Assembly: GCA_024291935.2 (NCBI GenBank)
Contig: CM044312.1
Location: forward strand, 45,395,001 to 45,459,000
Length of the DNA: 64,000 nt
Origin: Okapia johnstoni
Taxonomy: Eukaryota > Chordata > Mammalia > Artiodactyla > Giraffidae
Reading direction: 5' to 3'
In this document: in pieces, positions 1 to 12,500 of the stretch
How the letters are laid out: every line of letters starts with the position of its first letter
Numbering within the stretch: the first letter of the stretch is position 1
The notes under the pieces: model-generated
The model's input: only the letters and a program-made list of their open reading frames with translations
Told to the model about the DNA's origin: nothing
Databases searched by the model: none
Position numbers and translations under genes: made by a program

Positions 1-307
1 ACCTAAGGGCCATTTAGAGACCCCTGTTATTTATTTCAGACTGCTAGAGGTTTTCTTCTTTATATTTTGGTGGAGGGTACTACAAAGCAAAAATTTAATT
101 CCTTTAATCCAGGTAATATTGTATATTGGTGTTGATGTGTTTTTGGATGAACATTTCATGTCATTAATTTCATTATTTCTGCATAATAGTACTGGTTAAT
201 CATTTTGCAAAATAACACAAAGGGGTTTATAGTACTTTGCAAATTGAATAGGAACCTGTTCTCATAGTGACTCTCTGTCCACTGTCATTCATTCTTTCTA
301 TTTATAT

Positions 308-590
308 GCTGCTGCTGCTGTTGCTGCTAAGTTGCTTCAGTCGTGTCTGACTCTGTGCAACCACATAGATGGCAGCCCACCAGGCTGCCCCGTCCCTGGG
401 ATTCTCCAGGCAAGAACACTGGAGTGGGTTGCCATTTCCTTCTCCAATGCATGAAGGTGAAAAGTGAAAGTGAAGTTGCTCAGTTATGTCCGACTTTTTG
501 CGACCCCATGGACTGCAGCCCACCAGGCTCCTCCGTCCATGGGATTTTCCAGGCAAGAGTACTGGAGTGGGGTGCCATTGCCTTCTCGAG
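308..590 (-). mobile_element. Bov-A2 SINE (dimer)
   Basis: Two Bov-A monomers joined by the gaaagtgaaagtgaag linker, with an (AGC)n-type tail at its left end. Flanked by the direct repeat TTATATGCT at 302-310 and 591-599. Confidence 0.93.
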
Positions 591-599
591 TTATATGCT

Positions 600-1090
600 A
601 TCCATCTGCTATTATGGGCTAGCTCTGGGGTTCAGCAGTGAACTAGCCAGAGTCTGTGCCCTCTTGGAGCCCACATCACAGGGACAGATATACCTATAAA
701 CCAATAACGTAGATTTCAGGTTGTGTTGAGTGCTGTAAGGAAAATAAAGTAGTGTAATTGGAAAGAGAATGACTTTGGGAGGAACCTTTAGTTAAGGTGT
801 TGCGGCAAAGATGACCCTGGTGACATTTGAGCTGAGGACACAATCAGAAAAGATCTAGAGAAAGACGTTCTAGAAAGAGGGACTAGTAGGTATAGAAGCC
901 CTGGGATGGAATGAAGTTGGTACATATAAGAGATGGAGAGAAGGGCAGAGAGTAAAGGAGACAGTAGAAGTAGGTAAAGTAGGAATGTAGGCTGGGATCA
1001 GACCACGGGGTCTGTAAGTCGGGGTGGGGGTGGGGGGGACTTGTAAGTCATGGTCAGAGATTTGGAGTTTATTCTTACTGCCATGGCCAG
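600..1090. repeat. Ancient mammalian repeat fragment, class not assigned
   Basis: The wording (ggggttcagcagtgaac, ctcttggagcccac, tttggagtttattct) belongs to an old, widely dispersed mammalian repeat that I recognise by phrasing but cannot name. Related text recurs at 4620-4930, 6700-8050 and 26120-27190. Confidence 0.4.
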
Positions 1091-2345
1091 TGTGGGTGGA
1101 CTTGAGGTAGAAGAGGCATTTGTTCTGAATTTTGTGTTGAGAGGTTCGTTCTGCATGTATGGAGCTTGGGTTGTATGGGCACAAATGGAAAAGTCACACA
1201 GGCGTGCTGGAATTGAATCTGGCAGCCCTTAATCAGGGAAGAATGAAGAAATTGCTTGGTCTAGAAGGAAACAGCGGACTCTCCTGTTCCTAAAAATGGA
1301 ATTAGTGAAAATTCCTCCGAATTACTATTTTTTTCTGACTCTTCCTCACTTAGGTTGAAATTTCTCTTGAGGTTTATACACTGGTCCTCTAAGCACCCCA
1401 CAAATTCATTTCCTTTAAAGCTATCTTGCAGCCATCTAAATGTTCAACAGTAGAAGAAAGGTAACATTTACTCAGTGGAATGCTGTGACTTACTATCTAG
1501 GAACATAGAATACTATTTTTGTTGTAATGAAAATTGAAGAAAAGATGTAGGTTTGTGAAAACACTTGATTATGATGATAAAAAATATGCACGTAAGAAAA
1601 AGTCAGCCAAGAAATATACCAAAACAAAGAAATCATCACAAACTGTCATGATTCGTTTTAACTGTGGATTATGCTAGGGTGACCAGAAATAACTTACCAT
1701 TTAAACCACAATGCTTTTGAGCACTCTTAAAATGTGTGTGTATGTGTGTGCGTGCTATTAATAATTACAGTGTGACCAGTATAAGCCAGTACTGATTTGA
1801 CTAACCCAGGCCATATGGTCATCCTAAGTATGGGTGGTAATTTTAATTCTCTGTTTTTCAAACTTCCTGAATTATACCACTTTAAATTTAATTTGAACTA
1901 AAAACTGCAAAATAGTTCTTTTCCTTTAGAATATTTACTTTCAGAGGTCAGAGAGCATTTCTTTGGGCTCTCTTACTTAGTCTGTCCTCCTGACCATGGG
2001 GAAGGACCATCTTGGTCTCTTTCAAGCTGGCAGGCTTTGATGCTGTGATCATTTTTCCCCCTGAGATTTTCAGGGAAGAAGGAACTAGAATAGCACTTGT
2101 AGATTCCAAGATGACCTTTTCCTGTGATTGATGGATTACGACCCCAGTAGGCTCAAAAATGACCCAAGGACTTGTTTAGATTATTTGGCAGACCTGGCCT
2201 TCTTTTTTTTTTTAATTTCCCAAAGCAGTTTTCAAATTAATAGTTAGTTTTTGGGATCTGCCTTTTAGTTTTTTCTACTAAAGCCTTCCTAATAGAAATT
2301 TGTATTTGACCGACTTGTGTATAACCTCATAGTAGTAAGGTGTAA

Positions 2346-2558
2346 GGGCTTCCCTGGTAGCTCAGCTCGTAAGGAATCCGTCTGCAATGCAGGAGACCCC
2401 GGTTCGATTCCTGGGTCAAGAAGATCCCCTGGAGGAGGGTATGGCAACTCACTCCAGTATTCTTGCCTGGAGAATCCCATGGACAGAGGAGCCTGGTGGG
2501 CTACAGTCCATGGGGTCGCAAATAGCTGGACACAACTGAACGACTAAGCACAGCACAA
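2346..2558 (+). mobile_element. Bov-tA SINE
   Basis: tRNA-like head (gggcttccctggtagctcag, ggttcgattcctgggtc) followed by one Bov-A body ending at actgaacgactaag. Flanked by approximate repeats of aggtgtaa. Confidence 0.93.
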
Positions 2559-2681
2559 CACAATGAGGTGTAAAGATGACAATGTATTGGACACTTATAG
2601 TATCAGGAAATAAAATCCGAGAGGGATTTTTTAGAATAGGGTAATCTTTTCAAATTAAATATGTACTAAGAATCAGTGCCA

Positions 2682-3014
2682 CCGCTTCCCAGGTGGCTCA
2701 GTGGTAAAGAATCTGCCTGCTAATATAGGAGACATGGGTTTGATTCCTGATCCAGGAAGATTTCACATGCCATGGAACAACTAAGTCTGTGCGCCACAGC
2801 TATTGAGACTGCTCTAGAGCCTGGGAACTGCAACTACTGAAGCCTGCATGCCCTAGAGCCCGTGCTCCACAACAAGAAAAGCCACCACAGTGAGAAGCGC
2901 ACACAATTCAACTACAGAGTAGCCCCTGCTCTCTGCAACTAGAGAAAAGCACACGCAGCAATGAAGACCCAGCACAGCCAAAAATAAATAAAATTATTTT
3001 AAATAATTAAAAAA
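2682..3014 (+). mobile_element. CHR-type tRNA-derived SINE, near full length
   Basis: tRNA-like head (cttcccaggtggctcagtgg) then the long CHR body (ctgcaactactgaagcctg, gcagcaatgaagacccagcacagcc) and an A-rich tail. Flanked by aatcagtgcca / aatcaatgcca, an 11-bp duplication with one mismatch. Confidence 0.85.
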
Positions 3015-3179
3015 AATCAATGCCAAGGGATCATGGCACTGATATTTATCTCCATGGACTATGGGGGAGGTTGTACTGTCTAGTTAATGGTAAAACCTTG
3101 AATGAATCAGTTATTCCTTTGCCTTTTCCACGTTCAGATGCAAGAAAACGAAATACCTTGGTTAAGAAAACAGTGAATG

Positions 3180-3450
3180 TGCTCCTCCAGCTGCTCACTA
3201 CCTTGTGGAGGAGGGAGGAACTTGATCAGACAAGACAGGCCAACGCCCTGGACGAGGTGATAGGAGGCCACCTGTCTGGTCCCACCCTTCCCTGGAGTCT
3301 CACTTTCCACCACCTCTTGATCCCAGCCACAATGAGCCACTTCCTGTTCCCCAAAGTGATTTGTAACTTCTTGCTTCCCTGGGTAATCAGACCATTCCTC
3401 CCACCTGGAACCCTCCTCTGGCATCTCACCTCCATCATTAGGGCAATGTA
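3180..3450 (+). repeat. Possible L2 fragment
   Basis: Pyrimidine-rich text with L2-like wording. A 143-codon frame (3020-3451) crosses it but resembles no protein. Confidence 0.3.
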
Positions 3451-3489
3451 ACCTAAGGTTAAAGGGATGAGCAGCATGGACATGGCAGC

Positions 3490-3670
3490 AGGACCACCGG
3501 GGCTCAAATCTCAACTCTTTTGCTTAGTAGCTGTATGACCTTTGACAAATTACTTGTTACTTTCTTGGTACTTATGTTTTCTTAAGTCTAAAATGACGCT
3601 AATATTCATATCTACCTCATAGAATTTTTTATGAGGATACATGTTAAGTGCTTAGCACTGTAACCGTTGG
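3490..3670 (+). repeat. MIR SINE
   Basis: MIR core order is visible: ggctcaaatctcaactctttt, gctgtatgacctttgacaaat, ctacctcatagaattt, taagtgcttagcactgt. Confidence 0.75.
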
Positions 3671-3749
3671 CAGAAGGACTCTCTGGGTATTGATTATTAT
3701 CATTATCTTTTGAAGTCTGGCCCTTCCTATAAATCTGTGCCCATTAACC

Positions 3750-3870
3750 AACATGGGATTTAGGGACTGCAGACCTAGGTTTGAGTCTGAGCCTTGCCCC
3801 TATGTGTTGGATGGCCTTGGGTGGTTATCTTTCAGTAACTTCTTTGAATGTCGGTTTCCCCATCTGGAGC
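3750..3870 (+). repeat. MIR fragment
   Basis: ctaggtttgagtctgagcc, gatggccttgggtgg and ggtttccccatctgga follow the MIR order. Confidence 0.6.
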
Positions 3871-4179
3871 ACAGTATATCACATGGTTTCTGGGTAAGTC
3901 ATGTGTGAAGCATATGTGAAGTGCCCAGTTTCATCCTTGACACCTGAAGACAATCTCTATATTTTCCGTCCCTCCCCAGCTATAGCATTATGTCACTTGA
4001 TGCCTTATACCTGCTTGGTTGCATTTCCTCCACTAGATTATATCTTTTTTAGTTTTCTTTGTTTCTACACAGCATTCACTGATTCTTTTATTTGATTTCC
4101 TCACTCATCTGTTCACTCAGTCGTTTTCTTTATTTATGCATTCTCTTTCATTTGTTCAAAAATCATTTATAAGCACTTG

Positions 4180-4518
4180 CAAGTCCCTTGGACTGCAGGA
4201 AGATCCAACCAGTCCATCCTGGGGGAGATCAGTCCTGGGTGCTCATTGGAAGGACTGATGTTGAAGCTGAAACTCCAATACTTTGGCCACCTCATGCGAG
4301 GAGTTGACTCATTGGAAAAGACCCTAATGCTGGGAAGGATTGGGGGCAGGAGGAGAAGGGGACAACAGAGGATGAGATGGCTGGATGGCATCACCGACTC
4401 GATGGACATGGGTTTGAGTAGACTCCGGGAGTTGGTGATGGACAGGGAGGCCTGGCGTGCTGCGATTCATGGGGTCACAAAGAGTCGGACACGACTGAGA
4501 GACTGGACTGAACTGAAG
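4180..4518 (+). mobile_element. ART2A / BovB-related SINE
   Basis: Characteristic order: cccttggactgca, ggaaggactgatg, ccaatactttggccacct, ctggatggcatcaccgact, then the Bov-A end tcggacacgactgagagact. The 135-codon frame through it is a repeat shadow. Confidence 0.92.
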
Positions 4519-4619
4519 GGTGACCGGCCTGGGAATCTACCATTGTTCCAGCTCCAGTCCAGGAGAGAAGTGTCGAACGCCTGAATTAGGCTAGAGACAT
4601 TGGAGGCTGCGAGCAGGGA

Positions 4620-4930
4620 ATGGGCTTAGGAGGCATTTAGAGAGAGAGGATGACCAGGGCTTGACCAGCTGGATTTGTAAAGTAAGGGAAAGGAAGCAAT
4701 CAAAGATGGTCTCTGGAATTCTTGCTTGAGTCAGTGTGTGGATACTAACACCATTAACTAAGATGGATGGTATAGGAGGAGGGAGAACTGGCTGTGTTTT
4801 GAGGGGAGCAGGAAGAAGTAGCATGCGACAGCCAGCCTGGATAGGACACAGTCAGTTTGAGGTGCCTGAAGGATGTCTGGACAGGGATGTGCACAGGAGG
4901 TTCTGATTATGGCCTCCTTTGAGTGTGAGA
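4620..4930. repeat. Ancient mammalian repeat fragment (same family as 600-1090)
   Basis: Phrases such as tcaaagatggtctctggaattcttg, aggtgcctgaaggatgtctgg and gtggatactaacaccattaact follow the later part of the same family. Confidence 0.4.
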
Positions 4931-5267
4931 TGGGGGTGGTGGCTGAGACAGAGAGCGAGTGTGGAGCAGCAGAGACGAGGCCGTGGTGACCCTTTGGGAA
5001 TTGCCCTGATTAAAGCAGAAGGTGAGTGTGAGTCTGTGGCTTCTGCTGGGAAGCCATGCGTAGTGCCTCACCACGAATACTGCTCAGGTCCCCCACCAAG
5101 CACATGCCACTCGCTGTCTATAAGTTAAGACCAGCCTCTGGTGTCAGTGTGGAGGTGGGGAGAAGAACACCCTCTTCCCTAACAGGACCTCGCTCATTAC
5201 CTGCGGGGCCCGAGCTACCATGTCTATCTTCTTCCCCTGCAGCATGTCTCACAGAACCCTTCTCTTA

Positions 5268-5410
5268 AAAAAAAAACACCTTTATTTATTTATTTTAAAA
5301 TGCATGTATTTATTTTGGCTGTACTCTGCAGCATGTGGGATCTTAGTTCCTTGATTAGGGATTGAATATGTGCACCCTGCAATCAGAGCGCAGACCACCA
5401 AGAAGTCTTG
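5268..5410 (-). mobile_element. CHR SINE 3' part
   Basis: tttggctgtactctgcagcatgtgggatcttagttcc and the run of tttatttatttatttt are the reverse complement of the CHR body and tail. Confidence 0.8.
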
Positions 5411-5554
5411 AACCTTTCTTGAAAAGATAGATGCCGTGGTCCTTTCCTCCTAGCAGCCGTGGGTCATTGTTTACTCTCTTGTCCAGCTGGATATGCACAA
5501 AGGAGGAAGCACACCAACAGCCACTTCCTCTCATACCTCCCTCTGCTGCTGCTC

Positions 5555-5828
5555 TGTGTCTGGGCCACCACCACCTGTGGGCTGTACCATGTCAGTAGCC
5601 TCCCAACAGACCTCCCTGCTTCTGCTCTGGCCCCTGATAGTCTGTAAGTCAGATTATGTCTCTCCTCTGCTGGAAATGCCTGCAGGGTTTCCAGATTCTT
5701 CACTAAGGTCCACAGGGCACCTGCCTCCCTTTCTGAGCTCCTCTCTGTCTTCCACCAACTTCATTGCCATGGCTTCCTTGGCTCCAGGTAAGCCAGGCTT
5801 GTTCTGCCTTGGGACTTCAGCACAAAGT
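5555..5828 (+). repeat. L2 LINE 3' fragment
   Basis: L2-like wording: ctgtaagtcagattatgtctctcctctgc, ctccaggtaagccaggc and ccttgggacttcagcaca. The reading is by phrasing only. Confidence 0.5.
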
Positions 5829-5849
5829 GATAGGTACTCCTGGAGTGTT

Positions 5850-6548
5850 TAAAAATTGAAGTGCAGTTGATGTACAATATTATATGTTACAAGTGTACAA
5901 TGTAGATTCACAATTTTTTAAAATTATGCTCCATTTATAGTTATTATAAAATGCTGATTATATTGCCTATGTTGTACAGTATATCCTTGTGGCTTATTTA
6001 TTTTGTACCTAATAGTTTGTACCTCTGAATCCTCTACTTCTATCCTGACCTTCTCCCTTTCCTCTCTCTAGTGGTAACCATTAATTTGTTCTTTATATCT
6101 GTGATTCTGTTTCTTTTTTGTTATTTTCACCATGCTGTGCTAAGTCGCTTCAGTTGACACTGACTCTGCAACTCTGTGGACCGTAGCCTGCCAGGCTCCT
6201 CTGTCCCTGGGATTCACTAGACAAGAATACTGGAGTGAGTTGCCATTTCCTTCTCCGGGGGATCTTCCTGACCCACGGGTCGAACCCATGTCTTTTTTTT
6301 TTTTTTTTCCCGAACCCATGTCTTACGTCTCCTGCATTGGCAGGTGGGTTCTTTACCACTAGCGCCACCTGAGAAGTCTGTTATATTCACTGGTTTTGTA
6401 TTTTTTAGATTCTGTGTATAAGTGATATCATACAGTATTTGTCTTTCTCTGTCTGACTTATTTCACTAAACATAATATCCTCTGAATCCATCCATGTTTT
6501 GCAAATGGCAAACTTTCATTCTTTTTATGGATGAGTTGTCCATTTATT
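5850..6548 (-). mobile_element. Old L1 3' end, split by a SINE
   Basis: Reverse complement of an old artiodactyl L1 end (tttaaaaattgaagtgcagttgatgtacaatatt, gtatttgtctttctctgtctgacttatttcact). The two halves (5850-6130 and 6379-6548) are separated by a later Bov-tA insertion. Confidence 0.75.
6131..6378 (-). mobile_element. Bov-tA SINE inserted in L1, itself carrying a poly(A)-only insertion
   Basis: Reverse-complement Bov-tA with tRNA head at the right end (ttctttaccactagcgccacctgagaagtc). Flanking 12-bp repeats 6119-6130 and 6379-6390 differ at one base. A T-run with its own direct repeats interrupts it at 6281-6324. Confidence 0.9.
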
Positions 6549-6699
6549 GGATAACTCTCCTTCTTCTCCTACTCTTATGTAAGTAAACCCAGGACCTGGT
6601 CACTGTCCCATCTCTGATGTCTACCGCAGTGCTGGGTCTTTCCTAGATTGATGGACTAGCCAGGGCTGCCCCTCTACACTGGGGTGAGAAGAACCTGAG

Positions 6700-8050
6700 C
6701 TTGCTTGTTGGGGAAGGAGAAGGGACTAGTGAAAAGAAAGAAGCTGGAGTTATTAAGGAGGTGGTTTAATTGATGGACTGATGTACTGAAGAAGGTAGGG
6801 AAGATAAGATCATGAAGACAGGGATGAGTTTTATGTTTTTTTGAGACTATGGGAAGTGGGTGAATGTATGGGTAGATTTCAAGGTAGCAGAGGACCAAGA
6901 TGAAGAGTATAAACCTAATGGTCTTGCTGTTTGATGAAGTGGGAGGAACAGTTATCAAGATGACAGAGGAGTAGACCAGGAGGAGGCAGGAGGCTGCTGG
7001 ATGAGATATAATGGTCTGAAGTTGCTGGATGAGTGGAGGGACTCCTGAGCTCTGGAGGATCCCACCTAGGCTGGAACTCAGAACCTGGAGAAGGAGCCTG
7101 TCACAGAAATGACTGGATTTTTCTTCGATAGTGAACAGGACAAGAGAGAAATGGAGGAGACAGAGGCTATGTTGATCCGTGTTTGGGGGACTGGCAGATA
7201 AAAGGGGCTGTGTGTCAGTGGAACAGGAAAATAAGGATGCTGGAGGGGAGAAAACTTGAATGGTAAGGAAGTGAAGTCCAAAGCAGGAATAAGAGGGTAG
7301 GATCAAAACTTCTGGTGGCTTTTCATTCAAGTGGAAGAGCAAATTGCATGACAATGAGAAAGTGAGAAAAGGAAGGGTTGGCTGTGGTGATCAGAGGAGA
7401 CTTTTAGTGTTCTATTTCAAAGAACAGTTCCTGGTTGGGATGTGGCCACTTGATTGATAAATTATTGATAAACAAAGGATTAGGTTACAGGAATGAAGAG
7501 GAACAGGCTAATAAGGTGAGACCAGGGAATGTTAGGTCACACTGTGAATGAGGTCCTCCTTGGAGGGATTAGGAGAAAGCGGTGGGGAACACAGAGAGGA
7601 GGTCTCTAAAAATGTAGAGATGAGGAGCAGGAGTCTGGGGAGAAGGAAATGATGCTGGGAAGTGAGGAGAAGGGAGTTGGATCCTATGCCTAGGTTCTGG
7701 GTGCTTCTTGGTAGTTATTGTCTGGAGATGACAATGACCAGGGAAATTTGGTTTCTCCTCATGTTGAGAAATGGGAGTGCTGAGGAAATGAGCAGCCTGA
7801 ACTTGGGAGGGTTACAGGGAAGAAGAGAGTGGAGAAGCCAGGACTAAGCTAAGCTAACGCTGCTGAGATAATGCAAGTGTGAGACATTTGCTGGCTTGAG
7901 ATTGAGGGTTCCTGGGGCGTGGTGGAAGGCAGGGTTAGAAGAAGAGATGGCAAAGGTGGGAGGGGGTCAGGACCAGGTAGGGATGAGGGAACCACAAGGG
8001 CCGGGAGAGATGATGCCTGGAGGGCCTTTTGCTTGGCAGATGTGGTTTGC
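6700..8050. repeat. Purine-rich ancient repeat-like region
   Basis: The + strand is strongly purine-rich over 1.3 kb, with phrasing like the unassigned old family at 26120. A 226-codon minus frame (6674-7354) reflects this base bias and has no recognisable domain. Confidence 0.3.
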
Positions 8051-8094
8051 AGGTTGATTGACACTAGGGGTGTGAATGAAGGGTTTTAGATAGT

Positions 8095-10030
8095 ACTCTA
8101 CTTTTTTCTTTTTTATGGCTTTGCTGTGATATCTGCATACTGTACAACTTCCCAATTAAAATATACAATTCAGTGGTTTTTAGTGTCTTCACAGATAGGT
8201 GCAGCCATCACCACAGTCAATTTTAGAATATTTTCATCATCTCATTTCATTGTCCTTTAGCTATCATCCTCTGCAATCCCAGTCTCCATTCTTTCACCCA
8301 CTGTCCCCAGCCCCAAGCCCTAAGCAACCCCAAATCTCTTTTCTGTCTTGATGAAGTTCTCTATGCTGGATTTTCATGTGAATGGAAGTTGCATAATAGG
8401 TGGACTTTTGTGACTGGCTTCTTTTCACTTACTATGATGTTTTCAAGGTTTATCTCTGTTGTAGCTTGTGTCAGTATTTCATTCCTTTTTATTGTCAGAT
8501 AATATTCCATTGTATAGGTATGTTTACCCATTTGCCCATTACTGGACATTTGGGTTGTTCACACTTTTTTGCTATTATGAATAATGCTAATATTTATATA
8601 CCAGTTTCTCTGTGGACATTTGTGTCTTTTTCTTAAGTATATACCTAAAATGCAATTGCTGGGTCAAATGGTAACTCTGTTTAATTGTTTGAGAAAATAC
8701 GAGTGTTTTCCTAAGGGGCTGTACCATTTTATATTTCCACCAGCAATATATGACAGTTCCAATTTCTCCACATTCTTGCCAGCATTAGTTATTATCTGAC
8801 TTTTTTATTCTAGCCAGCCTAATGGAAATAAAGTGATATCTCACTGTGGTTTTGATTTGCTTTCCCCAGTGATTAATGACATCTAGCATCTTTTCATGTG
8901 TTTATTGTCCATTCGTATATCTTCCTTGGAGGAATGTCTATTCAGGATCCTTTGCCCATTTTTGAAGTAAGTCTTTTTAGTATTTTTTTTACAGCTTTAT
9001 TGAGGTACAGATGACAAATTTTTAAAATGTACAATACGGTGGTATATGTATACATTGTGAAAGGATTCCCGTATCGAGTTAATTAACACAGCCATCATCT
9101 CACTTATTTACCTTTTATTTTTTGGTGAGAACATTTAAATGCTATTCTCTTAGAAAATTTCATTTATACAATGCCTGTTTTACTTTATATCCTTAAGTCT
9201 TTTTATTACTGAGTTATAAGAGTTCTTTTTATATTCTGGATACAAGTTCCTTTTCAGATAAATGACGTGCAGATATTTTTCCATTCTGTGCTCTGACTTT
9301 CACTTTCTTGATGGTATCCTTTGAAGAACAAAACTTTAATTTTCATGAAGTCTGTTTTTTTCTTTTTTTGCTCATACTTTTGGTATTATATCTAAGAATC
9401 CTTTGCTAAATCTGAGGCCATGAATATTTACCTGTTTCCATCAAAGAGTTCATAGTTTTTGCTCTTAACATTTAGGTCTTTGGTCCATTGAGTTAGCTTT
9501 TATATGTAGTATAATGTAGGGGTCCAACTTAATTCTTGGCTAGCCTCTTGTCCCAGGAGTATTTAAGAAAAAGGCTGTTCTTTCCCCATTGAATGGTTTT
9601 GGCACCCTTGATGTAATCAGTTGATCATAGAGGTATGGGTTTATTTCTGGGCTCTCAGTTCTATTCTGTGGCTCTATTTGTTTATCCTTGTGCCAGTCCC
9701 ACACTGTCTTCAGTACCACTGGTTTGTAACAAGTTTTGAAATCAGGAAATAAGAGTCCTCCTACTTTTTTCTTCTTTTTCAGGGTTGTTTTGGCTGTTCT
9801 GGGTTCCTTGCAATTAGATACGAATTTTAGAATTGGTTTTCCAGTTTTTACCAAGAATTCATCTGGGATTCTGATGTAGATTGTACTGAATTTGTTAAAT
9901 AGTTTGGAGAGAATTGACATCTTAACAATACAAAGTTTTCCAATCCATGAACATGGGATGTTTCCATTTATTTAGATCTTTAATTTCTTTGAATAGTGTA
10001 TTGTAGTTTTCAGAGTCCTGGGCATTTTAT
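8095..10030 (-). mobile_element. Old L1 remnant, ORF2 C-terminus and 3' UTR
   Basis: On the minus strand 9540-9920 reads as degenerate L1 ORF2 (LKTVWDWHKDKQIEPQNRTE, ESPEINPYLYDQLI). Leftward are the 3' UTR phrases (gataatattccattgtatag). A second old L1-like piece (8976-9195) seems to interrupt it. Confidence 0.8.
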
Positions 10031-10039
10031 TCTTTTTGT

Positions 10040-10165
10040 TTAAAAAAATATTTATTTATTTATTTATTTGCCTGTGGCAGGTCTTAGTTGCAGCACAAAG
10101 GATACCAGGTCCCCTACATTGGGGAGTGCAGAGTCTTAGCCACTGGACCACCAGGTATTTTTTTC
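10040..10165 (-). mobile_element. CHR SINE fragment
   Basis: tatttatttatttatttgcctgtggcaggtcttagttgcagc through tcttagccactggaccaccagg is the reverse complement of CHR. Confidence 0.75.
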
Positions 10166-11112
10166 TTTTGGTGCTACCCATCAGGTAGTATTTTGATGGG
10201 AAGTCCTCTTATGAAGTGAAGGGGTAGAGTGGAGAGTTGAAAAAATGCCTCTCCAATTGTTGACAGGAGAAAAAAGCAGAGCATTTTCTATTGTTCTTCA
10301 GGAGGCTGTGTGCTTAGGTCTTTCATGGTCCTATGGCAGGGTGCTGAGGGATACATCAGCCTGGAAAGAACTCCATATAACCAAGAGCGCATGGTTTTGT
10401 GCTGTGGGGGATGGGAGTGAGTAGGTGAAGATTGATTGCTCTTGGTTAATAGAAATGCAATCCAATTGGACTAACTCACATTAAATATTTAAATTACTAA
10501 TACCCCTGAGATTTATCAGCTTTTTCTAAAAAGGGAAAATGAGTAGCCCAGATGAATCACTAATTAGGAGAAACTTAGTAGCATTAAAGAGGAAGGAGAC
10601 CATTTGGGAAGTATGAAAAATATTTTCAGATTTGATCTGAGAAGTTAGGGTTGTTTTGAGGAGAGAGGATGTCACAGCAAAAGTTAGGAAGTCCAGTATT
10701 ACCTGCTTGTCTGCTCTAGTGGTCACCTCCTTTCTCCTTCCTCTGCTTTTGATGACTTTTCCCCTTGAATTCTGTTTATCCTGGTTGTGTTTTGCTATCC
10801 CCCAGTGACTCTCCTTAGCATGTGTATGAAGGGAAGGAGAGGTCATGCACATGCTTGTGTCTGGAGCGTCTGTAAGTTGAAGGTAGCACTTACCCTAAAG
10901 GCCTCCAAAATAATTGTGAGGCTAAAATGTTATCTGTATATATATTTTTTCTTGTTTCTGGATTTCAGACCCTAAATTTGGCCTAGCGGCATACTTATGA
11001 CCATAAATGGAACCCATTGTAGAGATTATGTCTTAGAGATTAGCAACTTAGTAGTTTCATTATTTTATGTATTATGAACCAGTAATTTTTTTTAGACTGC
11101 TCATTCTCTTTA

Positions 11113-11325
11113 GACTCATTAGAAAAGACTCTGTTGCTGGGAAAGATTGAGGGCAGGAGGAGAAGGGGGTGACAGAGGATGAGATGGTTGGATGGCATCA
11201 CCAACTCAATGGGCATGAGTTTGAGCAAGCTCTGGGAGATGGTGAAGGACAGGGAAGCCTAGCGTGCTGCAGTCCGTGGGGTCGCAAAAAGTCTGACATG
11301 ACTTAGCGACTGAACAACAGCAACC
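11113..11325 (+). mobile_element. ART2A-type SINE, 5'-truncated
   Basis: Starts inside the element at actcattagaaaagactctg and ends gacttagcgactgaacaacagcaac. Approximate tctcttta repeats flank it. Confidence 0.9.
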
Positions 11326-12480
11326 CTCTTTAATACATTTGTGAGTATTTGCATGATAAATGCTGGGAAAATTTAATGGTAATTTTGTCTTTCCAGACAA
11401 AAAAATGATAATTTTTGTCTTTAACTGAATTTCATATTTCATCTTATTTTTCTATTTGAGTTTTGCCTTTGTAAAGCTCTAAGATCAGACTGAGGAAGAA
11501 CAGCGTGGGTCTGGTTTACGGATGGTTCTGCATACCCTGCTGGCCCTCCTCAAAAGTGCATGGATGCCTCACTTCTGTCCATTCTCATGTTTTGGTACAG
11601 CTCTTTCTTCTTTTTTGTTGAGCTCTTTTGATTACATGAATTGGTATCTCCCTCAAGCTCAAGCAAGGGGTTGTTTATTGTAAGGATGCTGTGCGTGGAA
11701 ACCCAGGAGACACTGGGCGCTTAAGCCACTGGGGAGGTAAGACCTCTGAGTTACGGTGCCAGCGCAGGCACTGTGTGCACATCAGCAGCTGAAGTTGGCT
11801 TCTGCAACCCAGCTTTTCTGGTGACCAGTTTCTTTAATATCTCAAGAGATGTTTTATATACATCATGACTTCTGTTTAAGTATAAGCTCTTGTCTGCAGA
11901 ACTCCAGTTAAAGCACTGTTATCTCTCCATTTTCTCACCATCATTTCCTACCTTCAGGACCCAGAGAGCTGCCAAGTCTTGGTGTTTCCTAGTCCAGATG
12001 CTGAGAGGAAGCCGGTGACAGCCTTCCCTGCTTTCCATGCCAGGCCACTCCTCTGGCACCTGGCTAACCTAGGGATGGGCTTCTCTGGAGTCCGATGCTG
12101 ATCCCTGATGCTGTTTTCTGTGTCTGAGGAGGGCCCCCCAGGTGATGGAAAACAGGGTACCTATAAAGCCACCCCCTGCAGCAAGACCCTGGCCAAGAAC
12201 TTCCCCCAGAGGAAGGGAGGACTGTGCCCTCCACCCCACCCCCACCCGCTGTCCCCACCACCCACCTGCAAAGGACATAGGTGCCAATGAGAGTTGCTCT
12301 GGGAAAAACTGGCACTAAATTAAACTTTGAATTTTAAATAACCCCACTGATGGTATATCCTTAAATAGAGGAAAATAAGAAGTCAGTGATTTTCTTTTTA
12401 TTTGAATAGGAAACTTGCTGAACATTGTAGGAGGAAATGAAACAAACACAGAAAGTGAAATTAACTGAGCTGTTGTGGGC

Positions 12481-12500
12481 TTTTTTTTTTTTTTTTTTTT
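12481..12500 (+). repeat. Poly(T) run
   Basis: Twenty T in a row without an identifiable element attached. A nine-C run follows at about 12566-12574. Confidence 0.8.

Noticed and set aside
2346..2440. tRNA-like A and B boxes (ggttcgattcc) as a tRNA gene
   Set aside because: They form the head of a Bov-tA SINE; the same head recurs in many copies here and no full cloverleaf is kept.
3020..3451. 143-codon frame as a gene
   Set aside because: No domain, Kozak context or splice partner; the text resembles an L2 fragment.
6674..7354. 226-codon minus-strand frame
   Set aside because: The sequence is a long pyrimidine-rich strand giving Ser/Leu/Pro/Phe-rich text without any domain; it is likely old repeat DNA.
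12231..12265. C-rich stretch as a promoter CpG island for SNX10
   Set aside because: It has almost no CpG dinucleotides; it is only a C-rich, minus-strand G-quadruplex-like patch.
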